64,000 nt of DNA from an uncultured Peptostreptococcaceae bacterium. GTDB lineage: Bacteria; Bacillota; Clostridia; Peptostreptococcales; Anaerovoracaceae. This document shows, piece by piece, positions 53,360 to 62,121 of the stretch (position 1 is its first letter; each line of letters begins with the position of its first letter). The stretch spans positions 1 through 64,000 of the forward strand of contig CATJIF010000041.1 in the NCBI GenBank assembly GCA_949740445.1, given 5' to 3'. The notes below the pieces were generated by a model that saw only the letters and a program-made list of their open reading frames with translations, did no database searches and had not been told where the DNA came from. A program made the position numbers and the translations under genes.

Positions 53360-54997
53360 TCACTCCTGCTCCGTCTCCTCCACCGGCTGCAGCAGCCGCC
53401 ATTCCTCCGCGCCGCGATAGAGGTCGCAGAACAGAGGCGCCTGCGAACCCTGCAACTGCCAGGCCGCTACCCTGCCATAGGTTTTATAAAACATGCAATA
53501 GTACGGAAGCTCCTCTTTTAAAATCTCCTTCAGCTGGAGATAGGCGGCCTGCTTTCCCGCTGCCATGCTTCCGCTTTCCATCTCGGAAAGCAGCTGGTCG
53601 GCCGTGCCGTTGGCATATCCTGCCGGGTTGGCGTAGCTGCTGTAGAGCAAAAATCGCAGGTCGTAGGCCTCATGAAAGCGGTAGCCTCCCAAAAACATCT
53701 GGAAATTCCTGTGGTTTAACGCCGCCTGATAGGCGCCCCACTCTAAAAATTGCAGCTGGCAGTCGATGCCGGCCTCTGCAAGTTGCGACTGTATCAGGCT
53801 TGCGGCCTCCCGCCGCAGAGCGGAGCCCTCGTTTACCATCAGCGTTACCGTCAGCAGCGTACCTTCGCTGTCCCGGAAATACCCGCCGTTTTCATCGCTG
53901 TAGCCCATCTCCCGCAAAAGCGTCCGTGCGCGCTCCGGATCGCATTCGTAGGGATCGCCGAGATTTTCTGTCTTTAGATAGCCGGGATAATACAGGCTGT
54001 CGCTGAGAACACCGCTGTTGTAATAGACGTAATCCAGCAGTTCCGTTACATCGACGGCCCAGGCAATGGCCTGGCGCATCTCCTTTTGCGACAGCAGCGG
54101 GCTCTGGGTGTTAAAGCCCAGAAGTTCCGCTTCGTTGGACGGGAAATTCAGCGTATCTACCGCTTTGTTCCCGTGCAGTGTTTCGCGGTCGATGTCCCGG
54201 GAAAACATCAGGTTTAAATCGCTGATGGAAAACAGGTTGACTGCGTTGGCCGTTTCGCTGATTACCTTAAACGTCAGCGTATTCGCCGCTTTCGTATCGC
54301 CGTAATACAGCGGATTTGCAACCAGCCGGATTTCCTTTCCGCTGTCGATCTGCTCCACCTGATACCGGCCTGTGCCCACAGGCTGAAAGCCATCGGACTG
54401 CTTCAGCGCTGCCGAAACGCTCGCGTATTGGTGCTGCGGCAGAATGGGAAAGACCAGCCCCTCCAGGCTGCTGTCCGATGCGCTGAAGAAAGTCAGCGTC
54501 AGGCTGTGCGCATCCCTCACCTGCACGCTGCGGATCTTTTTTACCGCCTCCGCATACAGCGATGTCGACGCGCTTTGGAATGCTTCTATGGAAAATTTAA
54601 CGTCGTCTGCGGTCAGCTCGATTCCATCGTGGAAAAAAACGCCGGTTTTTAAGTAGATTGTAACTTCTGTACCGCTGCTGTCAAATAAATAGCTGTCTGC
54701 CAGTACCGGCTCGGCCAAAAGCCCACTATCCAGGCGGAACAGCCCCTCGTAAATCAGCTTTTCGATGTAATACACATCCTCGTCTGCGGAAAGCAGTGGA
54801 TTCCAGGTGCGGACGCGCTGCATGGGCAGGCAGATTGCCGTATCGACGCGGACCTGGTTCGGGCTGTTCTCCGAAGTGTTCAAAAGCTCCATTCCCTGAT
54901 CGCAGCTGCAAAATCCGATTAGAATCAGCAGAGTTGTAAGGCCCGCCGCTATTTTTTTCCGTGCCGTCCTGCGGCATACCCTCTGTGTGCAGCTCAT
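53360..54997 (-). CDS. Family 5 (oligopeptide-type) extracellular solute-binding lipoprotein
   Basis: 545 residues; basic N-terminus, hydrophobic leader and likely lipid-modified Cys in FCSCDQG (about 30-32, an atypical lipobox). The fold markers are IYEGLFRLDSG, VTIYLKTGVFFHDGIELTA and YYLGD-like later segments, with family lobe region near AIAWAVDVTELLDYVYY. Substrate may be peptides or another ligand. No permease or ATPase gene is adjacent; it sits behind coaE with a four-base overlap, so it is an orphan receptor. Confidence 0.88.
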   Translation of the reverse strand: MSCTQRVCRRTARKKIAAGLTTLLILIGFCSCDQGMELLNTSENSPNQVRVDTAICLPMQRVRTWNPLLSADEDVYYIEKLIYEGLFRLDSGLLAEPVLADSYLFDSSGTEVTIYLKTGVFFHDGIELTADDVKFSIEAFQSASTSLYAEAVKKIRSVQVRDAHSLTLTFFSASDSSLEGLVFPILPQHQYASVSAALKQSDGFQPVGTGRYQVEQIDSGKEIRLVANPLYYGDTKAANTLTFKVISETANAVNLFSISDLNLMFSRDIDRETLHGNKAVDTLNFPSNEAELLGFNTQSPLLSQKEMRQAIAWAVDVTELLDYVYYNSGVLSDSLYYPGYLKTENLGDPYECDPERARTLLREMGYSDENGGYFRDSEGTLLTVTLMVNEGSALRREAASLIQSQLAEAGIDCQLQFLEWGAYQAALNHRNFQMFLGGYRFHEAYDLRFLLYSSYANPAGYANGTADQLLSEMESGSMAAGKQAAYLQLKEILKEELPYYCMFYKTYGRVAAWQLQGSQAPLFCDLYRGAEEWRLLQPVEETEQE

Positions 54998-55605
54998 CGT
55001 CCGTCTCCTTTTAAGCCAGAAAGTAGCTGATCCACCTGCGCGTAAAGCTGCTGCAGCGAACCGGAATTATCCAGGACATCATCGGCCCGCGCAAGTTTTT
55101 CTTCCCGGCTCATCTGGCAGCGGATGCGGGCCCTGATCTCCTCGTCCGAAAGTCCATCCCGCAGCCGGATTCTCTGCATGCGCAGCTCATCGGGCACATC
55201 CACGACCCAGATGCGGCTGACGCGGCCAGCAAGCCCGGTTTCTAAGAGAAGCGGCGCATCTATGAATAAGAGCGCCTCCCCTCTGCCCTCGCGGGCAGCA
55301 AAGTCCTCGCACAACCGGTCGATTTTTTGGATGACCGCCCCGTGCGTAATGCGGTCTAGCGCTTCCTTTCCCGCAGAAGAAGCGAACGCTTCTTCTGCCA
55401 GGCGGCGACGGCAGAGCGTTCCATCGGAAGACAGAATCCCTTCTCCAAAATATTCGACGAGCTGCAACAGCGCCGGTTCTCCCGGCTCTACGATACTGCG
55501 AGCCAGCTGGTCCGCATCTATAATCTCATATCCTTTATCCTTCAGATACCGGGAAACCGTGGACTTGCCAGTCCCGATTCCGCCAGTCAATCCGATTATT
55601 TTCAT
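54994..55605 (-). CDS. coaE: Dephospho-CoA kinase
   Basis: Last step of CoA synthesis: phosphorylates dephospho-CoA. P-loop GGIGTGKSTV (about 8-17), then IIDADQLAR and the lid region RIRLRDGLSDEEIRARIRCQ. 203 residues. Follows polA by 13 bases; polA-coaE is a common neighbour pair. Confidence 0.95.
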   Translation of the reverse strand: MKIIGLTGGIGTGKSTVSRYLKDKGYEIIDADQLARSIVEPGEPALLQLVEYFGEGILSSDGTLCRRRLAEEAFASSAGKEALDRITHGAVIQKIDRLCEDFAAREGRGEALLFIDAPLLLETGLAGRVSRIWVVDVPDELRMQRIRLRDGLSDEEIRARIRCQMSREEKLARADDVLDNSGSLQQLYAQVDQLLSGLKGDGR

Positions 55606-55618
55606 ATATCTCTTTATC

Positions 55619-58354
55619 CTATTTTAAATCAAACCAGTTGTCGCCGGTATGCAGATCTACCGACAGCGTTACCTTCATCTTTACCGCCGATTCCATGCAG
55701 CGGCGCAAAAGCTCCTTTACCTGTGCAAGCTCGCTTCTGTGCGCCTGAATAATCAATTCGTCGTGCACCTGCAAAATCAGCTGCGACTGCTGGCAGCACT
55801 CTCTCAGCGCCCGGTCCACATCAATCATGGCCAGCTTGATGATATCTGCCGCCGTGCCCTGAATCGGAGAATTCATCGCCAGCCGTTCCCCTGCCTGGCG
55901 CACCATGTAACTGCCGGCATTGATTTCGGGGATGGGCCGCCGGCGTCCCAGCATGGTGCTTACCCAGCCGTCGGCCTTTCCTTTTGCCACCAGCTCAGCC
56001 ATATAGTCTCTGACGCGGTCGTACTTGCGGAAATACTCCTCGATGTACGTTTCCGCTTCTTTTCTGGTAATGTTCAGATTGTTGGACAGCCCGAAGCCGC
56101 TCATGCCGTAAATGACGCCGAAGTTGACGGCTTTGGCATTGCTGCGCTGAAGCGCCGTCACCTGGTCCTGCGGAATATTGAACACGTGGGAAGCTGTGCT
56201 CGTGTGGATATCCTCGCCCTGATTAAACGCTTCGATCAGCGAAGGGTCTTCCGATAAATGCGCCAGCACCCGCAGCTCGATCTGCGAATAGTCGGCCCCC
56301 ACAAATACATAGTCTGCGCTTTCCGGAACAAATACCCGGCGCAGCTGCCTGCCCAGCTCCTGCCTTATGGGAATGTTCTGCAGGTTTGGCTCCGTACAGC
56401 TGATGCGCCCGGTAGCCGTAACGGTCTGCTGGAAGTGCGCGTGAATTTTCCCTTTGCTATCGATTAACGGCAGCAGCCCTTCCACGTAGGTGCTGTTCAA
56501 CTTGGAAAGCATCCGGTATTCCAGGATGTCCGCCACCACCGGATAGTGGTCTGCCAGCCGTTCCAGAATATCCGCCCCGGTGGCATAACCCGTCTTTGTC
56601 TTTTTCGCACCGGGAAGCTGCAGCTTCTCGAAGAGGACGACGCCCAGCTGCTTCGGTGAATTGATGTTAAAGGTTTCACCTGCCTGCTTATAGACCTTTT
56701 GCTCACACAGGGCGATGCTCTCCTTCAGCGCTTCTCCCATGCGCGTAAGCTCGCCCCTGTCCACGGCGATGCCGCAGATTTCCATCGAAGCGAGCACCGG
56801 GATCAGCGGCAGCTCTACCTGTTGAAATACCTGCGATAGCTCCTGCTTCTCAAGCGCCTGCTTCTGATGCTGTGCCAGTGCCTCGCAGGTGCTGCACCAC
56901 ATCTGCCCATATTCGCTGTTGCTTTGGCTGCCGTCGGAAAGCAGCGTCAGCTGGCCGTTTTCTGCAAAGAATTCCTTCTCCGAAATCAGGCCGGACAGCC
57001 CCAGCTCTGCAGCGATGACGGAGAGCTCGTAGCTGCTGCGGGAGGGCTGAAGCAGGTACTGGGCAATGGCTGTATCGAAGCCCACCGGATGGTGCTCCAG
57101 GCAAAACCCGGCCGCTGCCAGCGCGTAGTAATCCCGCTTCAGGTCGTGGCCGCACAGCTGGGCTTCTTCCTCGGCAAACAGCTCCGAAAGCGCTGCCACC
57201 GTCGCCGCATCGTCGCCGTTGAGATAATAGCAGTTTTCTTCGGTTTGCAGCGCGATGCCCTCAAGCGCAGGCGCTGCCCGGTGGTTGTTGTCGCCAAAGG
57301 TCTTAATCCACAGCCTCCGCTGCTCTCTCATCTCCTGACGCAGCCGTTCTAACGACTCCGCACCGCAAAGCGCGGTCACAGGCCGCAGCCGCGCTTCCTT
57401 TGGAAGCTCCTGCGCATCCCCAGTCCCTTTCTGTACCCCTGCACGCTCCCCGCTGCCTGTGCTATTTTTTGCTTGCGCTATCTGCGAAGAGGACAGCCTC
57501 TTCAGAAGGCTGTTAAATTCCAGCTTTTTATAGCAGGCAATCAGCTTTGCGTAATCCGGCTCACCCACGCGGCAGCGGGAAAACTCCACCTCGATGGGAA
57601 CATCCGTTACAATGGTAGCAAGCTCGCGGCTCATCGTCGCCAACGCCGCGTTTTCTTCTATCTTTTCCCGCAGCTTCGCGCTGGAAATTTCCTCCGTGCG
57701 CGCAAGCAGCTGCGCCACGCTTCCAAACTGTAAAATCAATTTTTGCGCCGTTTTTTCGCCCACGCCGGGAACCCCCGGAATGTTGTCCGAAGCATCGCCC
57801 ATCAGCCCTTTAAAATCAATAAACTGCTCCGGTGTAAATCCGTATTTATCGAGCATGGCTTTGCGGTCGTAAAGTTCAAACTCGGAAATCCCTTTTTTCG
57901 TCAGCAAAATCGTAGTGACATCGGTCGCCAGCTGCAGCGCATCGCGGTCCCCCGTAATAATCAGGGGCGCAAGCCCTTCCTCCTCGCCGCGCCGGGAAAG
58001 CGTTCCGATAATATCGTCTGCTTCAAAGCCGTCGATTTCCAGCATGGCGATGTTCCACGCCGAAAGCACCTCTTTCAGCAGCGGCAGCTGCATCGCAAGC
58101 TCTGGGGGCATTTTCTTGCGACCCGCCTTGTACGCCTCGTATTTCAGATGGCGGAAGGTGGGCGCTTTTCTGTCAAAGGTTACGGCCAGGTATTCCGGTT
58201 TATAATCGGTTTTGATTTTATTCAACATAGTAAGAAAACCGTACACCGCATGGGTGTACAGTCCTTCTTGTGTTATCATCGGACGCTGTATGGCGTAATA
58301 GGCCCGGTTGATCAGGCTGTTGCCGTCGATTATAACGATTCTGTCTCTTTCCAT
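55619..58354 (-). CDS. polA: DNA polymerase I
   Basis: 911 residues: 5'-nuclease domain (1-290, LIITGDRDALQLA, GVPGVGEKTAQKL), a 3'-5' exonuclease-fold domain (about 325-510) that appears inactive because the DxE motif region reads WIKTFGD, and the Klenow-type polymerase (DYSQIELRVLAHLS, KAVNFGVIYGMSGFGL, LQVHDELIIQ). Fills gaps in repair and Okazaki fragment processing. The start overlaps the anti-sigma gene by 25 bases. Confidence 0.96.
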   Translation of the reverse strand: MERDRIVIIDGNSLINRAYYAIQRPMITQEGLYTHAVYGFLTMLNKIKTDYKPEYLAVTFDRKAPTFRHLKYEAYKAGRKKMPPELAMQLPLLKEVLSAWNIAMLEIDGFEADDIIGTLSRRGEEEGLAPLIITGDRDALQLATDVTTILLTKKGISEFELYDRKAMLDKYGFTPEQFIDFKGLMGDASDNIPGVPGVGEKTAQKLILQFGSVAQLLARTEEISSAKLREKIEENAALATMSRELATIVTDVPIEVEFSRCRVGEPDYAKLIACYKKLEFNSLLKRLSSSQIAQAKNSTGSGERAGVQKGTGDAQELPKEARLRPVTALCGAESLERLRQEMREQRRLWIKTFGDNNHRAAPALEGIALQTEENCYYLNGDDAATVAALSELFAEEEAQLCGHDLKRDYYALAAAGFCLEHHPVGFDTAIAQYLLQPSRSSYELSVIAAELGLSGLISEKEFFAENGQLTLLSDGSQSNSEYGQMWCSTCEALAQHQKQALEKQELSQVFQQVELPLIPVLASMEICGIAVDRGELTRMGEALKESIALCEQKVYKQAGETFNINSPKQLGVVLFEKLQLPGAKKTKTGYATGADILERLADHYPVVADILEYRMLSKLNSTYVEGLLPLIDSKGKIHAHFQQTVTATGRISCTEPNLQNIPIRQELGRQLRRVFVPESADYVFVGADYSQIELRVLAHLSEDPSLIEAFNQGEDIHTSTASHVFNIPQDQVTALQRSNAKAVNFGVIYGMSGFGLSNNLNITRKEAETYIEEYFRKYDRVRDYMAELVAKGKADGWVSTMLGRRRPIPEINAGSYMVRQAGERLAMNSPIQGTAADIIKLAMIDVDRALRECCQQSQLILQVHDELIIQAHRSELAQVKELLRRCMESAVKMKVTLSVDLHTGDNWFDLK

Positions 58355-59481
58355 ATGAGCTTCCTCATTTCTCCCTCTCCGGCCGATCCGGTATTCGCTT
58401 CTTCCTCCACACGTTCCGTTTGGACGCAGAATTCCACCTGCTTCTCTCCGGCATCGCGCGTTACCTCCAAAAGCGTAAACTCCTCGCCTTCCATCTGCTG
58501 ATACAGCCAGTCGCAGGCCTCCATGACAGGCTCGGAAAGCTTTAGGCCCTCCGGCGTACTGCTGACGAGGACGAGAAGCTCCCGGCTGCCGTCGGACAGC
58601 CGGTAGATATTATTGCCGGACCAGGCCGTCAAGTTTACGCGCTTATAGGTCAGCCCGCCCGCAAACAGATCGCTGTACAGCTTCAGCACCTGTTGCGCCT
58701 GGCTGTCGCTGTAAACGCCGTTATTTTTATAGGTAACCGCCTGCACCAGCTTTTGCGCATCGTTTTCTTCGATTCCCTCTGCCATCCACTGCACCACTTG
58801 CTCGCAGTCCTGGTCGAAGGCATCCCTTCCCAGCGAGGACAGCTCGCCCCTGGATGGCGCTTCTCCCCGCTGGCTAAAACCGCCGCCTGCAGCGGCTTCC
58901 GTCAACATCGTCCCCCCGGCTTCGCTGTCGAAGACCGTGTCGCTGACGGAGCTGCCATCAGAAATAGTTTCGCTTTCCCCGCCGGTATCGGGCTTCCCTG
59001 CGCTGTCAGTTTCTATCTCTTTGTTCTCTAAATTCTTTTCTTGTGCGGAATATGCTGAAAGCCCCGGTTCTTCTATCTGCGCGCATCGCAGGTCCATTCC
59101 GTTTTCTAACGTTTCTTCTGCTCCTTGCACTTCGCCGGATGCGGCGCCTTCGGAAGGCATCCCGTCGGCTGAGACTGCATCCGAATATTCCGTCTTTGGC
59201 ACAGCTTCCATCCCCGAAAGATCGGAGGCTGTATCCAGCCCAATCCCGCCCATCATCCGCACGGATAAAAGGCCGATGGCAAGGCATGCTGCGACAGCCG
59301 TCAGGCGTTTGCGGCGGCGCAGGCGCTTTTCTCTTTCCACCTCCTGTTTTAAAGCGCGCCGCAGGCGCAGGTCGAACTCCTCCGGCACCGGAGCCTCCGG
59401 TATCTGCGAAAGCAGCGCAAGCAGCTGCAGAAGTTCCCGATCCGTGCTCTGATCTTGATTTTTCTTATCCTCTTCGTACAT
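58330..59481 (-). CDS. Putative anti-sigma factor, single-pass membrane protein
   Basis: 383 residues: cytoplasmic N-terminus with an amphipathic segment (LLQLLALLSQIPEAPVPEEF) and a basic stretch (about 46-60), a membrane helix near 61-80, a Glu/Ser/Gly-rich disordered outer linker (about 85-215) and a C-terminal outer domain of about 150 residues. It lies 19 bases behind an ECF sigma gene, the usual place for the cognate anti-sigma. No HxxxCxxC zinc motif is seen, so it is not a ZAS-type factor. Function by position. Confidence 0.7.
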   Translation of the reverse strand: MYEEDKKNQDQSTDRELLQLLALLSQIPEAPVPEEFDLRLRRALKQEVEREKRLRRRKRLTAVAACLAIGLLSVRMMGGIGLDTASDLSGMEAVPKTEYSDAVSADGMPSEGAASGEVQGAEETLENGMDLRCAQIEEPGLSAYSAQEKNLENKEIETDSAGKPDTGGESETISDGSSVSDTVFDSEAGGTMLTEAAAGGGFSQRGEAPSRGELSSLGRDAFDQDCEQVVQWMAEGIEENDAQKLVQAVTYKNNGVYSDSQAQQVLKLYSDLFAGGLTYKRVNLTAWSGNNIYRLSDGSRELLVLVSSTPEGLKLSEPVMEACDWLYQQMEGEEFTLLEVTRDAGEKQVEFCVQTERVEEEANTGSAGEGEMRKLIWKETESL

Positions 59482-59500
59482 ACCGGTCCCTCCTTTCTCG

Positions 59501-60097
59501 TTATGATCTGTCGATTAGACGAAAAAAATCCCCGTTTTGTTCCAGCAAAATTTCGCGCAACCGTCCCCTTGCCCGATTGATGCGCGATTTTACCGTTCCG
59601 ATGGAACACTGCAATACGCTTCCGACTTCTTCGTAGGAAAGTCCCTGAATATCCCGGAGGATGATCACTTCTCTCTGCTCGGGCTTCAACTGCTCCATTC
59701 CTTTTAAAATCTGTTCGATCTGTTCCCTGCGCAAAAGCGCCTCCTGCGGGCCCGGCGCGCTGTCCGGAATCTTTACCGCACAGTCCTCTTCTTCATCGCC
59801 GCACACCGTGCGCTCTGCCGCAAGCGCGCTGTTTTTGCGCAGCATATCGTTGCAGGTATTTACCACAATGCGGTAGACCCAGGTATCGAACTTGCTGTCC
59901 TCTTTAAAATTCTTCAGATAGCGGAATATTTTAATAAAACTCTCCTGCAGAGCATCCATAGCGTCTTCTTCGTTGCGCAGATAGCGCAAAGCAATATTAT
60001 AAGCTTTTGTTCTACACTGCAAAATCAGCAGTTCGAAGCTATGCTCATCGCCGGCCTTTGCCGCCGCAATCAACTCTTTCTCCGATTTTGTAGACAC
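59501..60097 (-). CDS. ECF-type RNA polymerase sigma factor
   Basis: 198 residues with sigma region 2 (NALR-type helix through DAMDALQESFIKIFRYL, WVYRIVVNTCNDMLRK) and region 4 (LKPEQREVIILRDIQGLSY, IGTVKSRINRARGRLREIL). Directs RNA polymerase to stress or envelope genes when freed from the membrane protein downstream. Encoded in the folate/polA gene row, 42 bases after folD. Confidence 0.93.
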   Translation of the reverse strand: MSTKSEKELIAAAKAGDEHSFELLILQCRTKAYNIALRYLRNEEDAMDALQESFIKIFRYLKNFKEDSKFDTWVYRIVVNTCNDMLRKNSALAAERTVCGDEEEDCAVKIPDSAPGPQEALLRREQIEQILKGMEQLKPEQREVIILRDIQGLSYEEVGSVLQCSIGTVKSRINRARGRLREILLEQNGDFFRLIDRS

Positions 60098-60139
60098 CGT
60101 TTGTCTCCTTGCACATCATCACACACTACACCTGATCGG

Positions 60140-60988
60140 TCATATCCGTTTCTGCTGCCGGAGAGCATAAGGCAGCACGTGAGACAAAAGCACCGCCGAA
60201 GTGACGGCCCCAACACCGCCGGGAACGGGCGTAATCGCCTGAACCTGCGGGCTGACTACCGCAAAGTCCACATCGCCGCACATCCCCTGTCCGTCGAAGT
60301 TAATCCCCACATCGACGACAATGCTGTGGCGGGAAAAATAGTCCGGTCCGAACATGCGCGGCTTTCCCGCGCCAGTTACCACAATATCCGCCTGCGCTGT
60401 CAATTCCGCAAGCCGCTGCGTTTTGGAATGGCACAGCGTTACGGTGGCATCTTCTGCAAGCAGCATCATGGAAAGAGGCTTTCCCAGCACCGTGCTGCGG
60501 TTGACGATAACGACGTGCTTTCCCGCAAGCGCACAGCCGTAATGCTTGAGGATGCGTATGACCGCCTCCGGCGTGCAGGGAGGAATCCCTCTCGGGTCGT
60601 TTACCATCAAGCGGCGCAGATTGTAGGGATTCATGCTGTCCGCATCCTTTTCTTTCAGAAGCGCTTTCGATACCGCAGCAGCATCAATGTGCGGCGGCAG
60701 GGGCTGAAACACCAAAATGCCGTGCACGCTGCGGTCGGCGTTCAGCCGCCCTACGATAGAGAGAACCTCACCAGTATCCGCCTCCACCGGCAGCTCTATT
60801 ACGCTGGCCTTCATTCCGATCTCACGGCAGTTGCGAAGCAGAGCTGCTTCGTAAGAGATGTCGTCGGAACGCTGGCCCATGCGCACGATGGCAAGGTGGG
60901 GCGATGGTTCTACCCCGCGGTATTTTTGAATGCGGGCCGCAAGCTCAAGCTTAATCGCCGCAGCCACATCTTTTCCATACATAATCAT
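60140..60988 (-). CDS. folD: FolD-type methylene-THF dehydrogenase lacking cyclohydrolase residues
   Basis: 282 residues; NAD(P)-dependent oxidation of 5,10-methylene-THF to methenyl-THF. The Rossmann part is intact (VIVNRSTVLGKPLSMMLL, VVVDVGINFDGQG). In bifunctional FolD the cyclohydrolase lysine lies in YvxxK; here it reads YEAAL, Leu at 50, and the conserved VQLPLP reads VFQPLP. KDVDG also reads KDADS. So cyclohydrolase activity is probably absent. The start overlaps the fchA stop by ATGA, and FchA would supply the missing step. Confidence 0.88.
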   Translation of the reverse strand: MIMYGKDVAAAIKLELAARIQKYRGVEPSPHLAIVRMGQRSDDISYEAALLRNCREIGMKASVIELPVEADTGEVLSIVGRLNADRSVHGILVFQPLPPHIDAAAVSKALLKEKDADSMNPYNLRRLMVNDPRGIPPCTPEAVIRILKHYGCALAGKHVVIVNRSTVLGKPLSMMLLAEDATVTLCHSKTQRLAELTAQADIVVTGAGKPRMFGPDYFSRHSIVVDVGINFDGQGMCGDVDFAVVSPQVQAITPVPGGVGAVTSAVLLSHVLPYALRQQKRI

Positions 60989-61611
60989 GGCATCAGCTCC
61001 CGCTCCACCGCCTCGCTGACGGCGTTTGTCAACTGCCTGCCCGTCTGCAGCGCTTTAGAAAGCCGCCGCAGATACCCCTGCTTTTTCTCTTCGTCTTTCA
61101 TCAGCCTGAGATTGATATATACGTTCAGTTTTGCCGATTCCAGCGCCGCCAGACAGCAGGCGGCACCGCAGCCCGCATCGCTCAGCGCCAGGCGCGACCC
61201 CTTGTCCGCAAACTGCTGCAAAAGCTTTGCCGCTTCCACGCACAGTTCCGCAATGGCAAGAGGTACCTCTGTTGCGCCAAGGAGAGCTGCCTGCAGCGCT
61301 TCTTCCTTTTGCGCCGCCCCCGCAGGGGTATCTGCTGCCATGCGATAGGCATCGGACAGCGGCAAAAACGCCTGCGCATCTGCTTCTATCATGGACTGCA
61401 GCTTTTCCGACAGCGCTTTCGCCTGCGCTGTCAACTGCAAAATCTCTTCTTCTACATCCGCATATTTTTTCTTTCCTGCGGTCAGGCTTCCTACCATGGC
61501 GCCCAGAGAAACGCCGATAGCGCCCATCAGCGCCGCAGCGCCGCCGCCGCCCGGCGTAGGAGACGGCGAAGCCAGGGCAGACAGCCACTGTGTATATGTC
61601 TGATCGATCAT
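60985..61611 (-). CDS. fchA: Methenyl-THF cyclohydrolase FchA (FTCD-C-like)
   Basis: 208-residue all-helical cyclodeaminase/cyclohydrolase; the folate-binding PSPTPGGGGAAALMGAIG motif is near the N-terminus. It hydrolyses methenyl-THF to 10-formyl-THF in one-carbon metabolism, or acts on formimino-THF in related enzymes. Preceded by a GGGGG ribosome-binding site and about 145 bases downstream of the 6S RNA terminator. First gene of the row. Confidence 0.9.
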   Translation of the reverse strand: MIDQTYTQWLSALASPSPTPGGGGAAALMGAIGVSLGAMVGSLTAGKKKYADVEEEILQLTAQAKALSEKLQSMIEADAQAFLPLSDAYRMAADTPAGAAQKEEALQAALLGATEVPLAIAELCVEAAKLLQQFADKGSRLALSDAGCGAACCLAALESAKLNVYINLRLMKDEEKKQGYLRRLSKALQTGRQLTNAVSEAVERELMP

Positions 61612-61755
61612 CGTTTTCCCCCAGTTGTATTATTTTTTCTGTAAGTGAGACAACTTCTTATCTATTTTAAAAAATCATCGAAATCGACGCTGCCAAAACA
61701 ATATTTATTATACGATACTATCATTGTATCCTATTTTGGAGTAAATGAAAACAAA

Positions 61756-61939
61756 AAAAGAAAAATCCCGAATGTGCCGTCAGACCACTAATTCACGCCC
61801 TATCCTCTCGATAGGTGGGTTTTCTATTTCCGCTTCTGCCATCCACTCGAAGGAGGCCCGACATCCGCAGGAAAACACGAAATCCCGTGAACAAACTGTA
61901 GGTTAAATTACATGGCCTTAACGTACACCTCAGGATTTT
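61756..61939 (-). ncRNA. ssrS: 6S RNA (SsrS)
   Basis: On the minus strand the 5' block ATCCTGAGGTGTACGTTAAG and the 3' block CTGACGGCACATTCGGGAT match the conserved terminal blocks of 6S RNA (E. coli CTGAGATGTTCG and GCGGCGGCATCTCGGAG). They pair as the closing stem, with shorter stems and a large loop between, and the end is followed by T5-C-T7. Length about 180, as expected. 6S RNA mimics an open promoter and binds sigma-A RNA polymerase. A possible -10 (TATACT, 62001-61996) and -35 (ATGACT, 62024-62019) lie upstream. Confidence 0.85.
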
Positions 61940-61948
61940 ATTCCATAG

Positions 61949-61976
61949 GAAAGCTCCAGATGCTCTCGGAGCTTTC
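61949..61976 (-). promoter_or_regulatory. Perfect hairpin just upstream of 6S RNA
   Basis: GAAAGCTCC-GAGAGCATCT-GGAGCTTTC, a nine-base perfect stem with no T-run, lies 10 bases before the conserved 6S 5' block. It may be part of a precursor leader or a processing signal. The remaining 61977-62121 shows only the candidate promoter; 61612-61755 is A/T-rich with no gene. Confidence 0.5.
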
Positions 61977-62121
61977 GACCTTGCTGAATGAATTCAGTAT
62001 AGCACGAACCCCGATAAAAGTCATCACATTTCATCAAAAATTTCCACGGAAATTTTACGAAAATCATCGCTGCATGTGCGTGCTTCTGCTGCGCATTTCC
62101 TTGTCGCTTTGCTGAAAAGCG

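Noticed and set aside
53320-54006. Plus-strand open frame (228 codons) after tRNA-Leu
   Set aside because: Opposes the solute-binding protein gene, overlaps the tRNA terminator region and encodes a Pro/Arg/Ala-rich product without a family.
61612-61755. THF riboswitch before fchA
   Set aside because: No recognisable conserved riboswitch core; the sequence is A/T-rich with only a short GATAC/GTATC dyad.
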